Part shown: positions 17,514 through 26,405 of the stretch, piece after piece
Numbering within the stretch: position 1 is the first letter of the stretch
Layout of the letters: each line of letters starts with the position of its first letter
Notes under the pieces: model-generated
What the model was told of the DNA's origin: nothing
What the model saw: only the letters and a program-made list of their open reading frames with translations
Database searches by the model: none
Source: JASGMR01 sp963664675
GTDB lineage: Bacteria > Thermotogota > Thermotogae > Petrotogales > Kosmotogaceae
DNA length: 64,000 bases
Direction: 5' to 3'
Assembly: GCA_963664675.2 (NCBI GenBank)
Contig: CAXXLB010000009.1
Location: 62,001-126,000, forward strand
Program-made: the position numbers and the translations under genes

Positions 17514-18687
17514 TTATTGTAAATTTCTTGGCGAAGTAACGGAACCATTATTTGAATATTCTCTTTTCTGTCTGTTTTTTATCCTGTACATCTGAATGTC
17601 CGCATCGGATATGAATTTATCGGGATCTTTGTGTTTACTTTTCTTGTACATAACTCCACCGATACTTAAAGATATCTTAAAAATGAACCTTTTTTCCTCA
17701 TTATATTTTTTAAGAGTTTCCTCTATTCTGTCTATTTTCTTCTGCAACTCCGCTTCTTCACTCACCTCTGAAACTATAAAAAATTCATCTCCAGCATATC
17801 TACATAGAAAATCCCCGTTTTCTGCGGCGTTCCTGAGAATTTTTCCAACCTCTATTAGTACTTCATCCCCAATTTTGTGTCCGTATTCGTCATTTATGAG
17901 TTTGAATCTGAAAACATCTATCATTATTCCCCCATATTTTTCGGGTCTCTTTATAAAATGTGTTTTCAGATAATCGTCCAGTGATCTTCTGTTGTGCAGT
18001 CCCGTAAGATAATCATAGTTGAGCAGGTTTGTCTGATGTATAAAAAAGTAAACCATGACCGAAACGGTCATTGCAGGCCAGATCAGTTCCAAGCCACAAA
18101 AAAAACCCTGAACTATTCCTGTTATAGTAGGAAAAGCAACGATGAATATCATTGAAAAAATGAATTTTTTTTCGAGTCTCTTTTTGAATTTGATTGTGAG
18201 AAATAAAATAGTTACGACATAAAAAAAGTATATCATCCCGTGAATAAGAAACAAATTGCCCCTAAAATACAGATTATTTTCATCTACTGAGAAAAAAAAA
18301 CCCGTTAAAAATACTTGCAAGCGATAAAATAGTATTTATAAGTACCGGATAAATATAAACGGTTTTAATTCTTTTATAAAAACCTTTTTTATCTCTGAAA
18401 ATTTCATAATCTACAAGTAAAACCCAGAAGAACGGGGCCAGAGGGCCAAAAAAATAAAAGAGAAAAATGAATAAATAATGAAAAACAAAATTCATATTTC
18501 CACTCAGACCATCCACTGCAATTGCTCCTATATCAACTATAAGATACATGATAATGGAAAAAACAGAAAACTTGAAAGTGTTGTTGATATACTTTTCCTT
18601 GAAACTCGTTTTATTTACAAACATGATCGTAAGAAGTGAAACGATCAGAGAATAAATGAGTAAATCTATTTTATCGAATAAAAACAT
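17514..18687 (-). pseudogene. Membrane-bound GGDEF protein 3, frameshifted at a T9 run
   Basis: Third paralog, split into two frames. The first part (18687 to 18280) encodes the first membrane helices and ends at a premature stop just after a run of nine T (minus strand, 18292-18300). The second part continues in another frame to 17514 with the rest of the membrane domain and an intact AGDEF catalytic domain. Comparison with paralog 4 (NGWFFKIDENN) shows that eight T would restore the frame. Apart from this single base nothing is broken, so it may be a recent mutation, a phase-variable tract, a gene read by transcriptional slippage, or a sequencing error. Confidence 0.85.
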
Positions 18688-18768
18688 AATTATTTGCTTT
18701 TCCGTGAGACAATTTTCTACCGCTTCCTCCAAATGAATTATAGAACAATACCATGTATATCACTCATC

Positions 18769-18860
18769 AATAGTTTATCAAAAAAGCATATAAAACTTTC
18801 TAACAATAACAATAAATAATCTTGAAAAATAAATTAATAAAAAACATAAAAATATATATA
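18769..18860. repeat. Upstream element of GGDEF gene 3
   Basis: Third copy of the conserved block. Copies 3 and 4 also share the leader sequence GGAAGCGGTAGAAAATTGTC just ahead of the start codon, so genes 3 and 4 are the youngest pair in their upstream regions. Confidence 0.6.
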
Positions 18861-19005
18861 CCGACTTCTCCACTTTGATTACCCTAATCTTCAAAAATAC
18901 TTGCATTCACTTCATGGATACATATTACACAAAAATAAAATATTTGAAGCAAGATTAACAAAGATAATTCAATGAAATAAAACGATCATACCGTTGTTCA
19001 GATTA

Positions 19006-20175
19006 TCAAAAATTATTTCGTGAAATAACGGAATCGTTGTTTGAATATTCCCTTTTTTGCTTCTTCTTTATCCTGTACATCTCGATATCTGCATCCGATA
19101 TGAATGCATCAGGATCTTTATGTTCACTTTCTTTATAAAGTACTCCCCCTATACTCAGGGATATTTCAAAATCGAATTTACCGTTATCATTATATTTTTT
19201 AAGAACTTCCTCTATTCTGTCTATTCTACTCTTCAACTCCAATTCTTCCTTCACTTCCGAAATTATAAAGAATTCATCTCCGGCATATCTGCATAGAAAA
19301 TCGCCGTTTTTGGCAGCATTTCTGAGAATTTTTCCGACTTCTATGAGTACTTCGTCTCCGATTTTGTGTCCGTATTTATCATTTATAAGCTTGAATCTGA
19401 AAACATCTATCATTATTCCACCATATTTTTGGGGGCACTTTGAAAAATGCGTTTTGAGATAATCATCCAGTGATCTTCTGTTGTGCAGCCCCGTGAGATA
19501 ATCGTAGTTCAACAGATTCGTCTGATGTATAAAAAAGTAAATCATAGCCGAAACGGTCATTGCGGGCCAGATCAGTTCCAATCCATAGAAGAAACTTTGA
19601 AAAATTCCTACGATCGTCGGAAAAGTGACAACAAATATCATGGAAAAAACGAACTTTTTTTCGAGTCGTTTTATGTGTTTGATTATCAGTATCAGAATTA
19701 CTGAAACGTAAAAAAAGTATATGGTTTCATTCACTAAAAATAAATCGCCTCTTGCATACGCATTGTTTTCGTCTATTTTGAAAAACCATCCGTTAAAAAC
19801 ACTCATGAATGATAAAACCGCATTTATAAGGATTGGATAAATATAAACGGTTTTAATTCTTTTATGAATACCCCTTTTGTCTCTGAAAATTATATAATCG
19901 ACCAGTAATGTCCAGAAGAATGGAGCCAGTGATCCGAAAAGAAAAAAGAAAAAAACGAACAGGTAATTCAAAAAGAAATTCATAAAACCGGTTGAACCCT
20001 CAAGTAAAATTGATCCTATATCGAATATAAGATACATGATAATAGAAAAAACAGAAAACTTGAAAGTGTTGTTGATATATTTTTCCTTGAAACTCGTTTT
20101 ATTTACGAACGCAACCGTAAGGAGTGAAACGATCAAGGAATAGACAAGTAAATCTATTTTATCAAATAACATCAT
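19006..20175 (-). CDS. Membrane-bound GGDEF protein 4 (diguanylate cyclase)
   Basis: Fourth, first-transcribed paralog, 389 residues, intact. About seven membrane helices (residues 9-215) precede the GGDEF domain starting at YDYLTGLHNRR; the active-site loop is AGDEF and the I-site position reads KNGD, so the inhibitory Arg is missing. The start at 20175 follows GGGAATAC; the next codon is also ATG. The four genes have gaps of 300 bp or more with repeated upstream elements, so each is probably transcribed separately. The signal sensed by the membrane domain is unknown; the domain resembles other multi-helix sensor regions lacking a soluble ligand domain. Confidence 0.9.
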   Translation of the reverse strand: MMLFDKIDLLVYSLIVSLLTVAFVNKTSFKEKYINNTFKFSVFSIIMYLIFDIGSILLEGSTGFMNFFLNYLFVFFFFLFGSLAPFFWTLLVDYIIFRDKRGIHKRIKTVYIYPILINAVLSFMSVFNGWFFKIDENNAYARGDLFLVNETIYFFYVSVILILIIKHIKRLEKKFVFSMIFVVTFPTIVGIFQSFFYGLELIWPAMTVSAMIYFFIHQTNLLNYDYLTGLHNRRSLDDYLKTHFSKCPQKYGGIMIDVFRFKLINDKYGHKIGDEVLIEVGKILRNAAKNGDFLCRYAGDEFFIISEVKEELELKSRIDRIEEVLKKYNDNGKFDFEISLSIGGVLYKESEHKDPDAFISDADIEMYRIKKKQKREYSNNDSVISRNNF

Positions 20176-20267
20176 AATAATTTGTATTCCCGTAAGACAA
20201 TTTTCTACCGCTTCCTTTAAATAAATATCGTTTGCAAAACAAATACTATAAACATAACTACCTCATT

Positions 20268-20350
20268 AATAGTTTATCAAAAAAATGGCAAAAAATTTCT
20301 AACAATAATAATAAATAATCTTAAAAACCAAATTAATAGACAGTATATAT
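20268..20350. repeat. Upstream element of GGDEF gene 4
   Basis: Fourth copy of the conserved block (AGTTTATCAAAAAAATGG, CTAACAATAATAATAAATAA). It also lies in the divergent region shared with the lipoprotein protease gene at 20456. Confidence 0.6.
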
Positions 20351-20455
20351 ATGTATGTTTTATCGGTCTCCAACTATTCTTTATTTTGAAAAAATCGTTT
20401 ATAATAATATTATGAAAAGAAGATAGCAAATTTTTTTTATATTTGGAGGGGGAAA

Positions 20456-22363
20456 ATGAAAAAAACAATTATTTTTTCTTTGTTGTTGTTGATTGCGGTA
20501 ATGTTCATAGTCAGTTGTGGTATTTCTGTGCTTTATACACTGACTATAACTATTAGTCCGACAGGGGGAGGAACTGTTTTAAGAAATCCGACAAAATCGG
20601 AATACATACTTCTGGAATTCGTAGAACTCACCGCTGTACCGGCGAACGGTTATATTTTTGACCACTGGGAAGGTGATATGACCGGAACGGCCAATCCATC
20701 GACAATAAGTATGACTTCAAACAAAGCGGTAACCGCGGTATTTGTTCAGAATAGTTTTCCACCGGTCGTAACAAAAGTATCGGGTCCAAGTGGCATAGTC
20801 TACAGTAATTCGCAAAATTTTTCGTGGTCAGGCTATGATTTCGATGGCACAATAGTTTATTACGAGTACAGGAAAGACAGCGGAGCATGGCAAATAACTT
20901 ATAACACTTCGTATATCTGGAACTCGATTTCCGAAGGATCACATACCTTCGAGGTCAGGGCGAAAGACAATATAGGTCTGTACTCATCGATCGTTTCCTG
21001 GAATTTCACATACCAGGTTTTGTCCCCAACGGATACATTCAAGCTGGCAAATTCCTGGGGAATAGGCGGCTGGGAAAATGTTCCGGATGGTTTCTTATAC
21101 ATAACTTACCAGGCGATGATAAATAATCAGGTGAACTGCTTTATTCTGACACCGGACTACAGTTATGAACCCCACTGTATTGCGACTTTTGAACTTAATC
21201 ATCCGGTGAGGAACGAATGCGATGTTACAGTCGGAGTTGGTGATCCGAGTTCACCTGTCAAACAGAAGGAATTCATAGATATAACTTACGGTGACACGGG
21301 TGCATATCCATATCCGGACAACAAAATGGTTCTCGATATAACTGAACTGCTTCCGATAAACGGAAATGTATTTTTGAAGGTAGTTAACTCGGGATCCAGC
21401 GCGGGGCAGATCGAATACTTTTCTATAGAATATTACAACACATATGCACTGAGCAATCCTGATCAGAAGTACACCGCCGTCGGATTGCCAATAAACATTC
21501 CCACATATGGCAACAACTCAATTTCCATCCCGGGAGTTTCATTGGCTCCCGCATTCACAAATCAGAAGGAAGCCATTTCAAATCTGATAACCGAAGATTT
21601 CAATCCTGCAGATTTTGAATACGATCAGGGAGGAAATGTGGTAATAGATGGGCATGGAACTGGATGGCTAGGATTCAGAGAGAATGATATTCCATGGTTG
21701 GAAAAGAACGTTAAAAAAATCGTGGGATTGAAAGAATACACTATTCTTCCGGATTCGGCAGACAATTCTGATTCTCAGTACTTCCCACCGATAGGAAACC
21801 AGGGTAATGTAGGTTCATGTGTTGCGTGGTCATTCGGTTATTATACAAATACCTATTACAACGCGATAAAGTACGGCTGGGATTTAAGTAGCGCCACATG
21901 GATAGGAGGGTACTACGGAAATCCATCACCGGCCTATCAGGATAGAATAATGAGTCCTAATTTTGTATACAATCAAATTAACAGTGGACTTGACGATGGT
22001 GCATATTACGTCGATGCCATTGATTTCATTTCTAGCATCGGTGAGAGTTCGTGGGAGAAATTCCCCTATGAGACAAACCCGGAAAACGGTACGATGAATT
22101 ACTGTACCGACTGGCCTGGAGAACAGGCGTACAGGGAAGCCCCACTTTACAGAAATGACAAAGGCACACTCTATTATGTGCAGGTCACTGATCTTTCAGA
22201 CATAGCCACACTTAAGAGCCTGGTTGACAGTGGATATCTTGTGAGTGTTTCCATAGACGCCAATCAATATTCTCACATGACCTCAAATGATGTCTGGAAT
22301 GCCGCCACTTACCATGTAGTTTCAACAAATCATGCTAATACGATAGTTGGATATTCAAATTAA
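20456..22363 (+). CDS. Lipoprotein with papain-like (C1A) domain, ends early
   Basis: Exported 635-residue lipoprotein: signal MKKTIIFSLLLLIAVMFIVSC with lipobox Cys21; residues about 25-100 form a List-type bacterial repeat with GYIFDHWEGDMTG and NKAVTAVF; residues 105-185 an Ig/FN3-like domain; then a spacer and from about residue 440 a cysteine peptidase of the papain fold. The catalytic-Cys region is NQGNVGSCVAWSF and the His region NHANTIVGY. The frame stops two residues after that block, so the usual Asn and NSWG segment that completes a papain domain is absent and no continuation is seen in other frames. It may be inactive or have a pseudoenzyme role. Good GGAGGG binding site. Confidence 0.85.
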   Translation: MKKTIIFSLLLLIAVMFIVSCGISVLYTLTITISPTGGGTVLRNPTKSEYILLEFVELTAVPANGYIFDHWEGDMTGTANPSTISMTSNKAVTAVFVQNSFPPVVTKVSGPSGIVYSNSQNFSWSGYDFDGTIVYYEYRKDSGAWQITYNTSYIWNSISEGSHTFEVRAKDNIGLYSSIVSWNFTYQVLSPTDTFKLANSWGIGGWENVPDGFLYITYQAMINNQVNCFILTPDYSYEPHCIATFELNHPVRNECDVTVGVGDPSSPVKQKEFIDITYGDTGAYPYPDNKMVLDITELLPINGNVFLKVVNSGSSAGQIEYFSIEYYNTYALSNPDQKYTAVGLPINIPTYGNNSISIPGVSLAPAFTNQKEAISNLITEDFNPADFEYDQGGNVVIDGHGTGWLGFRENDIPWLEKNVKKIVGLKEYTILPDSADNSDSQYFPPIGNQGNVGSCVAWSFGYYTNTYYNAIKYGWDLSSATWIGGYYGNPSPAYQDRIMSPNFVYNQINSGLDDGAYYVDAIDFISSIGESSWEKFPYETNPENGTMNYCTDWPGEQAYREAPLYRNDKGTLYYVQVTDLSDIATLKSLVDSGYLVSVSIDANQYSHMTSNDVWNAATYHVVSTNHANTIVGYSN

Positions 22364-22390
22364 TAATTAAAATATTTTATGAATTTATGA

Positions 22391-22419
22391 TGCGGACTGA
22401 ATATCAGCCCGCATTTTTT
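22391..22419 (+). terminator. Intrinsic terminator after papain-like lipoprotein
   Basis: TGCGGACTGA (22391-22400) pairs with TCAGCCCGCA (22404-22413) with one mismatch, followed by six T. It ends the gene at 22363, which shows that the short C-terminus is a settled gene end rather than a recent stop within a longer transcript. Confidence 0.85.
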
Positions 22420-22635
22420 AGATAAAGTGTTATCTGTAATTTAAAAAACTTCAGGAAAATAAGGGGCACAAGTATCTGGAAAAAATACTCTAAAGAAATT
22501 TACAGAACGCTTTTTAAGCATCATATAAAATTGAAGGTAATAATTAAAATTTATATTCTTTAAAATTATAGAAAAAAATGTTATTATACATGTCGAAAAT
22601 ATATAATATTACTAAACTTTTAAAGGAGTAGAATT

Positions 22636-23979
22636 ATGAAAAAAGAAATAGTTATTATTGGCGGAGGTCCTGCGGGAATTATAACAGCAACAACAGCTAA
22701 AAAAAATAACAAAGAAAAAGATGTAACAATTATCAGAAAAGAAGAAAAGGGATTAGTTCCATGTGGAATACCGTATGTTTTTGGTACATTAGAATCTGTG
22801 GAAGATAACACTATGGGTATTAAACCCGTTCAGAATCTTGGCGTTAATTTTGTTTTTGATGAAGTAACAAATGTAGACTTTGACAATAACAGTCTAAAAT
22901 TGAAATCAGGCGAAGATATTCAGTATGAAAAATTAATTTTTGCAACAGGTTCTATGCCCGTTATTCCTCCCGTTGAAGGTAAGGATCTGCAGGGAGTTTT
23001 TACTATTGATAAAAATATGGAATATATCAAGGAAGTAAAGGAATATTCCAAAAATTGTGAAGAAATAATAGTTGTCGGCGGGGGATTTATAGGTGTTGAG
23101 ATTACGGACGAAATAAGAAAAGTTGCAAAGAAAGTCACTTTGATTGAAGCACAGCCACACCTTTTGCCAACAGCATTTGATAAAGACTTTGGAGATCTTT
23201 ATGAGGAAAAATTGTCTGCAAATGGCGTTGAGATAAAAACAAACACATTACTGAAGAAAGTAATTGGAGAAAATAACAAAGTTTCCTCCGTTGAATTAAG
23301 TGACGGATCAATTCTAAAAGCGGATATGGTTGTTTTCTCGGTAGGTTATAAACCAAATACCGAGCTGGCAAAAAATACATGTCTTCATTTAGGTTATACC
23401 GGTGCAATATGGGTTGATGAATATATGAGAACAAACAAAAAAGATGTATTTGCAGTTGGTGATTGTGCGGAACATAAGGATTTCTTCACAAGAAAACCGA
23501 GTAAGCTGATGCTGGCATCAACTGCGGTCTTTGATGCTAGAATCGCCGGCTCAAATTTATATAAGCTAAAAGTTGTCAGAGAAAACCATGGAAATCTCGG
23601 GGTATTTTCAACTTCAATTGAAGGATTGACATTGGCCGCCGCAGGAATGACAGAAACAACTGCTTGCAACGAATCCTTCGAATGTATTGTTGGTGAAGCC
23701 AGTGTGATTGACCGACATCCAGGGACTCTGCCCGACAAAAGCCCATTGGTAGTAAAAATGGTCTTTTCAAAGGAGTCAGGACTTTTACTCGGAGCACAGA
23801 TGGCAGGATCGAAGAGTGTGGGAGAGTTAATTAACGTAATAGGGCTGGGGCTACAGAAAGGTGTAACCGCTACTGATTTGATAACGATGCAGATCGGTAC
23901 TCATCCACTTCTGACGGCTGCTCCTACTAAATATCCTCTGGTTCTTGCAGCCGAATCTGCTCTGATGAAATTAAGATAA
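22636..23979 (+). CDS. CoA-disulfide reductase / NADH oxidase family flavoprotein
   Basis: FAD enzyme of the single-cysteine branch of the disulfide reductase superfamily. FAD motif GGGPAGI at residues 9-15, active-site Cys43 in VPCGIPYV, NAD motif GGGFIGVEI near 152, second FAD motif VFAVGDCAEH near 274, and a C-terminal dimerisation domain that ends with the HPLLTAAPTKYPL block typical of CoADR/Nox proteins. Members reduce CoA disulfide or polysulfides or use NADH to reduce oxygen; the sequence alone does not choose. 447 residues, full length. AAAGGAG precedes the ATG and a strong terminator follows, so it is monocistronic. Confidence 0.9.
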   Translation: MKKEIVIIGGGPAGIITATTAKKNNKEKDVTIIRKEEKGLVPCGIPYVFGTLESVEDNTMGIKPVQNLGVNFVFDEVTNVDFDNNSLKLKSGEDIQYEKLIFATGSMPVIPPVEGKDLQGVFTIDKNMEYIKEVKEYSKNCEEIIVVGGGFIGVEITDEIRKVAKKVTLIEAQPHLLPTAFDKDFGDLYEEKLSANGVEIKTNTLLKKVIGENNKVSSVELSDGSILKADMVVFSVGYKPNTELAKNTCLHLGYTGAIWVDEYMRTNKKDVFAVGDCAEHKDFFTRKPSKLMLASTAVFDARIAGSNLYKLKVVRENHGNLGVFSTSIEGLTLAAAGMTETTACNESFECIVGEASVIDRHPGTLPDKSPLVVKMVFSKESGLLLGAQMAGSKSVGELINVIGLGLQKGVTATDLITMQIGTHPLLTAAPTKYPLVLAAESALMKLR

Positions 23980-23997
23980 ATATAAGCTGGTATTATT

Positions 23998-24025
23998 AAG
24001 GGATTCGTTAAGAATCCCTTTTTTT
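23998..24025 (+). terminator. Intrinsic terminator after the flavoprotein gene
   Basis: Perfect 9-bp stem AAGGGATTC/GAATCCCTT with a 5-base loop and a run of seven or more T. Confidence 0.95.
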
Positions 24026-24344
24026 ATAAATCATCTCTTTCATAACGCAAATTTGCAAATTATAAAAATTGAAAAATAAAACTAAACTATCAAAAGTTAA
24101 AGTATATAATTTTATATGAAATGGAGTAGTTTTGTTGAATAACAGGCAAAGTTACTGAAAAAATGAAAGTGGCTTCAATTCTTTGGAGTAAAGTTAGAGA
24201 TAATTAAGGTCCAAAAATATATGATCATTCACTGCTTGAAAAATATTCATCTGAATAAAAATTTTCGTAATCGAATAAATGACCGATAGTTCCTATGCAT
24301 ATGACTTAATTGGAAAAAGAAGATAAACAATAAAAAAGCAATGA

Positions 24345-24604
24345 TTGGTATTTAGTGCTCGGTGTCTGAAAAACCATAAAAACGGTGAACAATCGTGAAA
24401 CAATTGGAAAACAAAGGCAAAGCAATGGAGAAGCAATCGGAAGAAGATAAATAGAGAAGTAGAGAACAGAGAATAAAAGCAAACTACGGCAGAGAGAACG
24501 GAGAGTAGAGAAAAAGGGTATAGGGTCCAGGGTATAGAGTGCGGAAGAACGGTGCCTTGTATTTAGTGTTTAGTGTCTGGAAAAGATAACGGAGAGTAGG
24601 GAAT
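24345..24604. repeat. Dispersed intergenic repeat, copy 2, left part
   Basis: Purine-rich block built from the same short phrases as the other copies (AATAGAGAAGTAGAGAACAGAG, TATTTAGTGTTTAGTGTCTGG, GGGTATAGGGTCCAGGG). It breaks off at the IS3 element and its continuation resumes at 26007. Between 24026 and 24345 nothing else is recognisable. Confidence 0.7.
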
Positions 24605-24642
24605 CGGACGGACCCCAAAATATTGGACAAAAATAACTCGTA

Positions 24643-25587
24643 TCAACGTTTTACTAAAACTTCCTTGCCAAAGCTCTGAATTGCATTAAATTGTTTGGGA
24701 GTTTTATAACCCAAAGATGAATGTGGTCTTAAGTTGTGATAATAATCCATATATACTAGATACTTTAAATACAAGTCTTTTACACTCTTAAATTTATTCA
24801 AAGCAACAAATTCTCTTTCCAGATTCGCATGCTGAGATTCAATAAATGCCTGGGAATCAGGATTATGTTTGTATCCAAATTCATGTATAATTCCAAGCTC
24901 TTTCATTTTTTCCCTTGTTTTATTTGCTTTGAATTGTGATCCGTTATCTGTTCTTATCACCTCTGGTTTTTCTCCTCTTGCTTTTATCGCTATTTCTATT
25001 AGTTCCAGGAAATCTTCATGTGTACATCTCTTTCCTATGTGTGTTGCTACTATGTTCCTGTCATAGACGTCTATTATATCTAACAATGGTACTATTCCAT
25101 CTCCACCTGCATTAAAGAACTTTATATCTGCTTCCCATAATTGATTCTGCTTTGTTATTGTTCTATTCTGTGCCCTTTTGACTGGGTGTTTTGTCCTGTT
25201 TTCATATTTTCTTACCAGCCCTAATTCCTTTCTAAATCCATGTAACCTGTTGTGTCCAATATATATTCCATATTTGTAATACAGATAGCTTTTCATCTTC
25301 TTTGAGCCCATTGTTTTTATATAGTACTCTGGGTTCATTGCATCTTCATTCTTACACTTTTCCAGTATTAGTTCCTTTAACTCTTCATTCCTTATCTTCC
25401 CATTCATTGTATTCACAAATTCGCTTTTCTTTCTGCCTCTTTTCTTATATTCCTTTGCTTGATTCTTTTCTTTGAAATGATAATAATATGTGCTTTTCTT
25501 TATTTCCAACATCTCTATTATTCTTTTGAATGGATATCCTTTTTCTTTCAATTCTTTTGTTAATAGGTATTTGCCTCTTTTATTCAT
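24643..25587 (-). CDS. IS3-family transposase OrfB (DDE integrase domain)
   Basis: 314-residue catalytic part of an IS3-type transposase with an HTH_21-like N-terminal region (RGKYLLTKELKEKGYPFKRI) and an rve-type integrase core. The acidic triad is visible in WEADIKFF, RTDNGSQF and the ESQHANLEREF segment, followed by the NLRPHSSLGYKTPKQF terminal motif. Its ATG overlaps the orfA stop as ATGA. A run of eight A on the coding strand near the end of orfA (25601-25608) could allow the -1 frameshift that usually creates the OrfAB fusion in this family. Confidence 0.95.
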   Translation of the reverse strand: MNKRGKYLLTKELKEKGYPFKRIIEMLEIKKSTYYYHFKEKNQAKEYKKRGRKKSEFVNTMNGKIRNEELKELILEKCKNEDAMNPEYYIKTMGSKKMKSYLYYKYGIYIGHNRLHGFRKELGLVRKYENRTKHPVKRAQNRTITKQNQLWEADIKFFNAGGDGIVPLLDIIDVYDRNIVATHIGKRCTHEDFLELIEIAIKARGEKPEVIRTDNGSQFKANKTREKMKELGIIHEFGYKHNPDSQAFIESQHANLEREFVALNKFKSVKDLYLKYLVYMDYYHNLRPHSSLGYKTPKQFNAIQSFGKEVLVKR

Positions 25588-25934
25588 TCTTCCTTTTCTG
25601 TTTTTTTTAATATCTCTTTCAATATTTGATTTTCCATCATTAATGTTCCTAATTCATCTATTAGTTCTTCTTTTTCCATTTCCTTTTTCTTTTCTAATCC
25701 ATATTCTTTGTATAATACCGGTGGTATCTTTTCTTTCTTTGTCCTTTTGTCTCCTAATACCCTTATTATTTCATCTTCTCCATTTATCCTGTATCTTCCT
25801 ACCCACCCTGATATTGTTGTTGAGGGTACTGCATATTTATTTGAGAGTCCTTCTAATGTCATTTCTGTCTCTCTGTACTCTTTTATTACTTTTATTTTTA
25901 ATTCCTTAGAGTATTCTTTTTTCTTTCTCTTCAT
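25584..25934 (-). CDS. IS3-family transposase OrfA
   Basis: 116-residue DNA-binding protein with an N-terminal helix-turn-helix (EYSKELKIKVIKEYRETEMT...VPSTTISGWVGRYR) and a C-terminal leucine-zipper-like helix (ELIDELGTLMMENQILKEIL), the standard OrfA layout. AGAGGTGA precedes the ATG. It recognises the element's inverted repeats and contributes to transposition together with OrfB. Confidence 0.93.
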   Translation of the reverse strand: MKRKKKEYSKELKIKVIKEYRETEMTLEGLSNKYAVPSTTISGWVGRYRINGEDEIIRVLGDKRTKKEKIPPVLYKEYGLEKKKEMEKEELIDELGTLMMENQILKEILKKTEKEE

Positions 25935-26006
25935 TCTTTCACCTCTTATCCTTTATTTTATTTTACTATTACTAGTTTCTTTGTCCTATTCTTTTTTGGG
26001 GTGAAA

Positions 26007-26330
26007 TAGGGAATAAGATAATAGCGTAGATAGCATAAAAGAGATTGATAATTGTCATTTTCAAAAATTCAATTTTTATGATTTTTTATCCCATTTTACC
26101 TGTTATCTAGGCTGTTTTTAAGCGGTAGTTGAACAATGGTTTTTATGATTTTTTTATTCCATTTCACCTATTATCAATTCTCCTGTTCTCTATTATCTGC
26201 TCCTATTGCCTTTCACTAGGCACCGAGCACTACGCACCAGACACTGTCTTTCAGGCACTGTTTTTTCTGTTGCCAATTCCCAGCTCTCTATTATCTAAGC
26301 TGTTTTTTAGCTTCCTTCCTGTTTTCTATG
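26007..26330. repeat. Dispersed intergenic repeat, copy 2, right part
   Basis: Continuation of the block cut by the IS element. The first ~95 bp match 7637-7735 in inverted orientation. Further on are ACGCACCAGACACTGTCTTTC, TTCTCTATTATCTG and AAGCTGTTTTTTAGC, phrases shared with the copies near 30 and 31.4 kb. Confidence 0.7.
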
Positions 26331-26350
26331 ACATTTTTAAACGATGAAAG

Positions 26351-26383
26351 AAAAAAGAGAGAAGCTTAAAGCTTCCCTCTTTC
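26351..26383 (-). terminator. Terminator of the 5'-nucleotidase gene
   Basis: Hairpin of about 12 bp, AAGAGAGAAGCTT (26355-26367) with AAGCTTCCCTCTT (26369-26381), one mismatch. In the minus direction it is followed by a T-rich tail (TTTTTTCTTTC). On the plus strand a T7 run also follows, so it may stop transcription both ways. Confidence 0.85.
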
Positions 26384-26405
26384 GTTTTTTTCGTACCTTG
26401 AAATA

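Larger units (their letters stand above)
24605..26006 (-). mobile_element. IS3-family insertion sequence
   Basis: About 1.4 kb with orfA and orfB on the minus strand. Imperfect terminal inverted repeats contain ACCCCAAAA...GGACAAA at 24612-24631 and its complement (TTTGTCC...TTTTTTGGGGT) at about 25980-26002. TAGGGAAT occurs just outside both ends (24597-24604 and 26007-26014) and may be the target duplication, though 8 bp is longer than usual for IS3, so part may be chance. Both genes are intact, so the element may be active. Confidence 0.88.

Noticed and set aside
25490..26004. Long hydrophobic frames opposite the IS3 orfA
   Set aside because: They are antisense to a certain transposase gene, and the Leu/Phe/Ser-rich composition follows from complementing lysine-rich codons.
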